Under the pieces are notes generated by a model, which had not been told where the DNA came from, did not search any database, and was given only the letters and a program-made list of their open reading frames with translations. Positions 5,822 through 9,599 of a DNA stretch of 9,599 nt are shown piece after piece. The first letter of the stretch is position 1. Each line of letters begins with the position of its first letter. Source of the DNA: Thermodesulfovibrionales bacterium (GTDB lineage: Bacteria; Nitrospirota; Thermodesulfovibrionia; Thermodesulfovibrionales; SM23-35); NCBI GenBank assembly GCA_020053565.1, contig JAGVMY010000104.1:1-9599 (forward strand), given 5' to 3'. Position numbers and translations under genes: made by a program.

Positions 5822-5833
5822 GAAACTGTGTAA
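5798..5833. repeat. Perfect 18-bp tandem repeat, two copies, with internal dyads
   Basis: ACACAAGAAACTGTGTAA occurs twice without mismatch (5798-5815 and 5816-5833), and the period continues to 5797-5835. Each copy contains ACACA-N6-TGTGT, and the junction creates TGTGT-AA-ACACA. It lies midway in the divergent rdgB/RDD-mre control region, overlapping the possible rdgB promoter and ending 12 bases before the predicted -35 of the RDD gene. It is a candidate paired operator. A simple slippage duplication is the alternative. Confidence 0.8.
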
Positions 5834-5845
5834 ACCGCACTGCCC

Positions 5846-5874
5846 TTGAAAAAATAGGAATCTTCTGTTAGTAT
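5846..5874 (+). promoter_or_regulatory. Predicted promoter of the RDD-mreBCD-mrdA operon
   Basis: TTGAAA (5846-5851, 5 of 6) is separated by 17 bases from TAGTAT (5869-5874, 4 of 6). The expected transcription start is at 5880-5881, on the first base of the RDD gene ATG at 5880 or within one base of it. This would give a leaderless or nearly leaderless message, which agrees with the missing Shine-Dalgarno. Confidence 0.45.
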
Positions 5875-5879
5875 TTCAG

Positions 5880-6320
5880 ATGTCTGAGAAATTCACAAGT
5901 GCAGACTTACTTCTCAGAATTATAGCAAAAATCCTTGACTTTATCATAATCGTAGCAGTGACGGAGGTGATACCAAAAGCCGGTTTTTTTGCAGGACTTG
6001 CCTATCTTTTGATAGGGGATGGTCTTTTTGACGGGAGAAGCTTAGGGAAAAAACTCATAGGGCTAAAGGTTATTTCAGCAGATACAAATAAACCATGCTC
6101 TTTTAAGGACTCAATACTCAGAAATAGTACATTTGCTATAGGATACCTTCTGTATAAAATCCCGTGGTTTGGATGGATATTTATAGTGATAGTTTCTGTT
6201 TTTGAATTTATTATTTTGTTGGGAAGTAAAGAGAGGATGCGTCTCGGTGACGAAATCGCAAAAACAAAAGTAGTGACAATAACAACTACTGATAAAGACA
6301 CTGTTTCAAGGGGGACCTAA
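5880..6320 (+). CDS. RDD family integral membrane protein
   Basis: This small inner-membrane protein belongs to the RDD family, whose biochemical roles are mostly unknown (some members are implicated in ion transport). The family signature is visible: Arg13 and Asp20 in the first membrane segment (about 10-30), GRSLGKKLIGLKVI (52-65) after a second hydrophobic stretch (33-46), and RLGDEIAKTKVV (121-132) near the end. A third hydrophobic region covers about 83-115 and may be two spans. The length, 146 residues, is typical. The start is the only ATG or GTG that keeps Arg13 and the first span, and it has no Shine-Dalgarno. Its TAA stop overlaps the mreB ATG (TAATG), so it is the first gene of the mre operon and is translationally coupled to it. 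A role in envelope growth is suggested only by position. Confidence 0.85.
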   Translation: MSEKFTSADLLLRIIAKILDFIIIVAVTEVIPKAGFFAGLAYLLIGDGLFDGRSLGKKLIGLKVISADTNKPCSFKDSILRNSTFAIGYLLYKIPWFGWIFIVIVSVFEFIILLGSKERMRLGDEIAKTKVVTITTTDKDTVSRGT

Positions 6321-7351
6321 TGTTACATAAGATACTTGGATGGTTTTCAAATGACTTAGCAATAGATCTCGGTACAGCAAACACACTTGTATTTATTAAA
6401 GGAAAAGGTATCGTATGTAACGAGCCATCTGTTGTGGCGATAAGAAGAGATAATAAGAAACTTATTGCAGTTGGGTCAGAAGCGAAAAAGATGCTCGGTA
6501 AAACTCCCTACGATATTGTAGCGATAAAACCATTGAAAGACGGCGTCATTGCAGATTTTGACGCAACAGAAGTGATGCTCAAGTACTTCATCTCGAAGGT
6601 TCATAACAGAAGGAGTTTTGTATCGCCGAGGATAATCATAGGGGTACCTTCAGGCATTACACAAGTGGAGCAGAGAGCAGTAAAGGATGCTGCTCAGTCT
6701 GCCGGTGCACGTGAAGTGTATCTTGTGATTGAGCCGATGGCAGCTGCTATCGGGGTAGGTCTTCCTGTGGGGGAGCCATCTGGCAATATGATTGTAGACG
6801 TCGGAGGAGGAACAACCGACATTGCTGTCATATCCTTAGATGGGGTTGTTTACAGCAAAGCAGTGAGGGTGGGTGGCGACAAGATGGATGAAGCTATAAT
6901 TGCTTACATAAAGAGGAGATACAACCTCATGATAGGAGACAGAACAGCAGAGCATATAAAGATTGAAATAGGTTCTGCATTTAATACAGGCAGCAATGAC
7001 CAGCGTGTAATGGAGATAAAAGGAAGAGATCTTATTTCTGGTATACCCAAAGCCATAACAATTAACGAAGCAGAAATCCGCGAGGCCATTACTGAGCCTG
7101 TCAACATAATACTTGAAACAATTAAGGTTATCCTTGAAAATACACCTCCTGAACTCGCTGCAGATATTGTAGACAAGGGTATTGTCCTCGCCGGTGGAGG
7201 TGCCCTTCTCAGGGGTCTTGACTTACTTATAAGAGAAGCTACAGGGCTTCCAGTCATAGTAGCAGAAGATCCACTCACTGCAATAGTCCGTGGAGTGGGC
7301 AAAATGCTTGACGAATTAGACCTGCTCAAAAGAGTTGCTATCAACTTATAA
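6320..7351 (+). CDS. mreB: Rod shape-determining protein MreB
   Basis: This is the bacterial actin homologue. It polymerises on the inner membrane face and guides the elongasome (MreC, MreD, RodA, PBP2) for sidewall peptidoglycan synthesis. It is full length at 343 residues. An N-terminal amphipathic segment MLHKILGWFSNDL (1-13) fits membrane attachment. Phosphate-1 is DLGTANT (16-22), phosphate-2 is DVGGGTTD (160-167), and the adenosine motif is GIVLAGGGALLRGL (287-300); GVPSGITQVEQRA (108-120) and EPMAAAIG (138-145) are further family blocks. The ATG overlaps the RDD stop, with a GGGGG ribosome binding sequence 6 bases upstream. Its own TAA overlaps the mreC ATG. Confidence 0.97.
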   Translation: MLHKILGWFSNDLAIDLGTANTLVFIKGKGIVCNEPSVVAIRRDNKKLIAVGSEAKKMLGKTPYDIVAIKPLKDGVIADFDATEVMLKYFISKVHNRRSFVSPRIIIGVPSGITQVEQRAVKDAAQSAGAREVYLVIEPMAAAIGVGLPVGEPSGNMIVDVGGGTTDIAVISLDGVVYSKAVRVGGDKMDEAIIAYIKRRYNLMIGDRTAEHIKIEIGSAFNTGSNDQRVMEIKGRDLISGIPKAITINEAEIREAITEPVNIILETIKVILENTPPELAADIVDKGIVLAGGGALLRGLDLLIREATGLPVIVAEDPLTAIVRGVGKMLDELDLLKRVAINL

Positions 7352-8130
7352 TGCCTAAAAAGAGGCTTTTGCTTTTTCTCTTCATCATCCTTTCAATAGG
7401 TTTGATGACGTACCAGAGTAATAAGGGATATTTTCATCCTCTTAAGTTCCTGAATAATGCACTGGACAGTCTCCACGGCGTAGTGAATTCTGTGACAGAC
7501 TCTATTACCTCTCCATTTAAAAGAATGCTCTTAAGAGAACAGGAAAACGTAAGATTAAAAGCAGAGCTTGATAAATTACTCAGAGAACAGCAGGAGTATC
7601 ATGAAGCCCTGCGTGAAAATAAAAGACTCAGGGAACTCCTTTCTCTTAAGGAAAAAGAACAGAAGTTTGTTGCTGCAGCACGTATTATCTCAAGAAGTGC
7701 AGACTTTTGGTCAAACACCCTTGTCCTTGACAAGGGATACCACGACAGGGTTGAGAAAGACATGACCGCGATAACATATAATGGACTTGCAGGAAAGATT
7801 TCAGATGTATCTCATTCATATTCATCCCTGCTTCTTCTCACTGACATAAACTTCTCAGCATCGGTAAGGCTTCAGGAAAGCAGAAGAGAGGGGATAATCT
7901 CAGGCACAGGATACAGGAAATGCCAGTTGAAATATATCCCCTATGATGAAGAGGTAAATGTAGGCGACATTGTCATCACATCCGGGCTTGATGCACTATT
8001 CCCAAAAGGAATCCCTGTTGGCTATGTATCGAGAGTTGACAAAAAGAGTACCGGTCTTTTCCGGTATATAGAAGTACTCCCATTTGTGGACACGACAAAG
8101 ATTGAGGAAGTAGCAATAATAAAAAGATGA
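7351..8130 (+). CDS. mreC: Rod shape-determining protein MreC
   Basis: MreC is a bitopic inner-membrane protein whose periplasmic domain binds and activates PBP2 in the elongasome. The 259 residues show a short positive N-terminus, one membrane span (about 5-21), a coiled coil rich in Glu, Lys and Leu (about 60-105), then the beta-rich MreC domain with RIISRSADFWSNTLVLDKG (111-129), a GLAGKI turn (145-150), a SGTGYRKCQLKYIP block (184-197) and GDIVITSGLDALFPKGIPVG (205-224). It starts on the last base of the mreB stop (TAATG) and has no Shine-Dalgarno, so it depends on re-initiation after mreB. The mreD start overlaps its stop. Confidence 0.95.
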   Translation: MPKKRLLLFLFIILSIGLMTYQSNKGYFHPLKFLNNALDSLHGVVNSVTDSITSPFKRMLLREQENVRLKAELDKLLREQQEYHEALRENKRLRELLSLKEKEQKFVAAARIISRSADFWSNTLVLDKGYHDRVEKDMTAITYNGLAGKISDVSHSYSSLLLLTDINFSASVRLQESRREGIISGTGYRKCQLKYIPYDEEVNVGDIVITSGLDALFPKGIPVGYVSRVDKKSTGLFRYIEVLPFVDTTKIEEVAIIKR

Positions 8131-8594
8131 GATATCTCTTCTGGGCAATAATAATCCTTTTGATATTCATCATTCAAGGAAGAGTATCATTATTCGATGT
8201 TGCTCCAAATTTCATATCTGTTGTCGCCTACTATGCAGGTATAAGGGGAGAAAAAGTCTATGGAACATTGTTGGGATCACTCATTGGTGCAGTTCAGGAC
8301 AGCCTTTCAGGTGCATTCCTTGGCCCCAATCTCCTGAGTAAAGGACTTGTGGGTTATTTTTCTTCATTCATGTCAGGGAGTTTCTTTAGATGGACTCCTT
8401 TATTAGGTATCATCGGCATTTCAGTCCTTACATTTTTTGATGGAACTGTTGTTTTTCTGTCGAGAAGCATCTTTGAGAGAATGCCGGTGAGCATTGGCGC
8501 AGCTCTTTTCATGGTTACCATACAATCCCTTATAAATGCCCCTTTGGGGATATTTTTGAAGCCAAGAGCCGTACACCATGGTAGCGAAGGGTAA
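8127..8594 (+). CDS. mreD: Rod shape-determining protein MreD
   Basis: MreD is a small polytopic inner-membrane protein of the elongasome, positioned between MreC and RodA/PBP2. Its 155 residues are mostly hydrophobic, with about five likely membrane segments: 3-17, 26-42, 45-60, 88-110 and 120-145. Helix 1 begins almost at the N-terminus (MRYLFWAIIILLIFIIQG). The motif LLGSLIGAVQDSLSGAFLG (48-66) resembles the conserved G-x2-D block of the family. The ATG overlaps the mreC stop as ATGA. Identification rests on topology and on its position between mreC and a PBP2 gene, since sequence conservation in MreD is low. Confidence 0.92.
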   Translation: MRYLFWAIIILLIFIIQGRVSLFDVAPNFISVVAYYAGIRGEKVYGTLLGSLIGAVQDSLSGAFLGPNLLSKGLVGYFSSFMSGSFFRWTPLLGIIGISVLTFFDGTVVFLSRSIFERMPVSIGAALFMVTIQSLINAPLGIFLKPRAVHHGSEG

Positions 8595-8596
8595 AA

Positions 8597-9599
8597 GTGA
8601 AAAACGAATCCGAAAAAATTTTAACGATAAGTTATATAGTTATTGCAGTTTTTCTGCTCCTCATTATCAGGCTATGGCAATTGCAGATAGTGCAGGGGAA
8701 CGAATACAGGAAATCATCTGAGGCGAACAGATTAAGGGTCATCACCATACCCGCACCACGGGGAATAATATTCGACAGAAATGGTATTCCACTCGTAAAA
8801 AATTCGTCCTACTACTGTGCATCGATAATCTATGGTGAATTCGATAGGAGTAAGGTCGATTTACTCTCAAAAGTTCTTCATATGCCAGTTGAAAAGATAC
8901 ACGAAAAAACAAATAAAAACGGTATGGGTCCTTTTACACTCATAAGACTAAAGCAGGGTCTGTCCTCCAATGAGGTCGCATATATCGAATCGAGGCGGTC
9001 TGACTTTCCAGGACTTATCATTGAAGTTGATGTGAGCAGGGAATATATTTATGGTAATTTCGGTTCACATCTCATAGGATATCTCGGAAAACTTACTCCC
9101 TCCCAGTTAAGAGACCCTGCATTCAGAGATGTCCCTCCTGAAGCGTTCATAGGACAGTGGGGAGCTGAGATGCTCTTCGACAAAAAAATCAGAGGTAAAC
9201 CCGGAGAAAAGATAATCGAGGTTGATGCCCTCGGCAGAGAGATAAGGCTATTACAGGAAAAACAACCGATGAAAGGAGAAGATATCACATTGAGTGTAGA
9301 TATTAATCTCCAGAATGAGGCTGAGAAGGCATTTGGAGAAAGGTCTGGTGCACTTGTTGCAATTAAACCTGGCACAGGTGAAATACTGGGACTGATAAGT
9401 AAACCTTCCTTTGACCCCAACCTCTTTTCAAGAGGAATAAACTACCACGAATGGATATCCATAACTAAGGACAAAAAAAATCCTATGCTCAACAGGGCAT
9501 TACAAAGCCAGTATCCTCCCGGCTCGACATTTAAGATTATTACTGCAATCGCAGCACTTGAGGAAGGAGTTATTACACCTGATACAAAGGTAGATTGCA
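8597..9599 (+). CDS. mrdA: Penicillin-binding protein 2 (elongasome transpeptidase), truncated by window end
   Basis: This is a class B penicillin-binding protein that cross-links peptidoglycan during cell elongation. GTG at 8597 is chosen because GAAGGG ends 6 bases upstream, the gap to mreD is 2 bases, and it places the single membrane anchor (about 9-26) correctly. The 334 residues present show IPAPRGIIFDRNG (51-63), the dimerisation/pedestal blocks including GSHLIGYLGK (156-165) and FIGQWGAEMLFDKKIRG (184-200), then the start of the transpeptidase domain with GALVAIKPGTGEILGLIS (251-268). The catalytic motif is Ser310-Thr-Phe-Lys313, after QYPPG. The Ser-x-Asn and Lys-Thr-Gly motifs lie beyond the window. 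rodA would be the expected next gene. The operon position makes PBP2 far likelier than the division protein FtsI. Confidence 0.95.
   Translation, partial: MKNESEKILTISYIVIAVFLLLIIRLWQLQIVQGNEYRKSSEANRLRVITIPAPRGIIFDRNGIPLVKNSSYYCASIIYGEFDRSKVDLLSKVLHMPVEKIHEKTNKNGMGPFTLIRLKQGLSSNEVAYIESRRSDFPGLIIEVDVSREYIYGNFGSHLIGYLGKLTPSQLRDPAFRDVPPEAFIGQWGAEMLFDKKIRGKPGEKIIEVDALGREIRLLQEKQPMKGEDITLSVDINLQNEAEKAFGERSGALVAIKPGTGEILGLISKPSFDPNLFSRGINYHEWISITKDKKNPMLNRALQSQYPPGSTFKIITAIAALEEGVITPDTKVDC

Noticed and set aside
5798..5833. CRISPR array
   Set aside because: Two directly abutting 18-bp copies without spacers do not form a CRISPR array.
6904..7344. Minus-strand 146-codon open frame opposite mreB
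   Set aside because: It is a shadow of mreB: Ser- and Ile-rich low-complexity translation, no domain, and the sense gene is clearly MreB.
9049..9420. Minus-strand 123-codon open frame at the window end
   Set aside because: It lies inside the PBP2 gene, whose GTG start and open end could hide it from simple gene calling. The plus-strand frame carries the PBP2 motifs.

Overview
The window comes from a bacterial dissimilatory sulfate- or sulfite-metabolising anaerobe. It carries the cytoplasmic sulfate activation and APS reduction genes (sat, aprB, aprA) next to housekeeping genes. The bacterial mreBCD-PBP2 cluster rules out an archaeon such as Archaeoglobus. The moderate, slightly AT-rich composition, the very AT-rich spacers, and the style of the Sat and AprA proteins fit a Nitrospirota (Thermodesulfovibrionia-like) organism. 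That placement is inference from memory, and a Desulfobacterota-type sulfate reducer is not excluded. There is no sign of an insertion sequence, prophage, CRISPR array or tRNA. No gene-free stretch exceeds 300 bases; the longest runs from 4908 to 5145.

Layout. On the minus strand, read right to left: rdgB (XTP/dITP pyrophosphatase, 5739 to 5146), then a 238-base AT-rich gap with a strong sigma70-type promoter, then adk (adenylate kinase), sat (ATP sulfurylase), a 111-residue protein of unknown function, aprB and aprA, ending in a 10-bp hairpin at the window edge. On the plus strand, starting head-to-head with rdgB from a 140-base divergent region: an RDD-family membrane protein, mreB, mreC, mreD, and mrdA (PBP2), which is cut by the window end just after its catalytic Ser-x-x-Lys motif.

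How the genes work together. Sat makes APS and pyrophosphate from sulfate and ATP. AprBA reduces APS to sulfite and AMP. Adk converts AMP plus ATP to 2 ADP, which recovers the AMP. The adk-sat-orf-aprB-aprA order on one strand behind one good promoter therefore looks like a complete module for the adenylate side of sulfate respiration. The sat-orf-aprBA order resembles the arrangement I recall from Archaeoglobus fulgidus. The electron-donating QmoABC or AprM partner is not in the window. The plus-strand genes form a tightly coupled cell-elongation operon, with stop/start overlaps at three junctions and a 2-base gap at the fourth.

Points most worth a second look: the uncharacterised 111-residue protein coupled to sat; adk as the likely first gene of the sulfate-activation operon; a divergent regulatory region containing a degenerate 9-bp minisatellite and a perfect 18-bp tandem repeat with internal dyads; a probably leaderless mRNA for the RDD gene; an aprA start that its ribosome binding site places two codons downstream; and short leader ORFs or hairpins ahead of sat and aprB.
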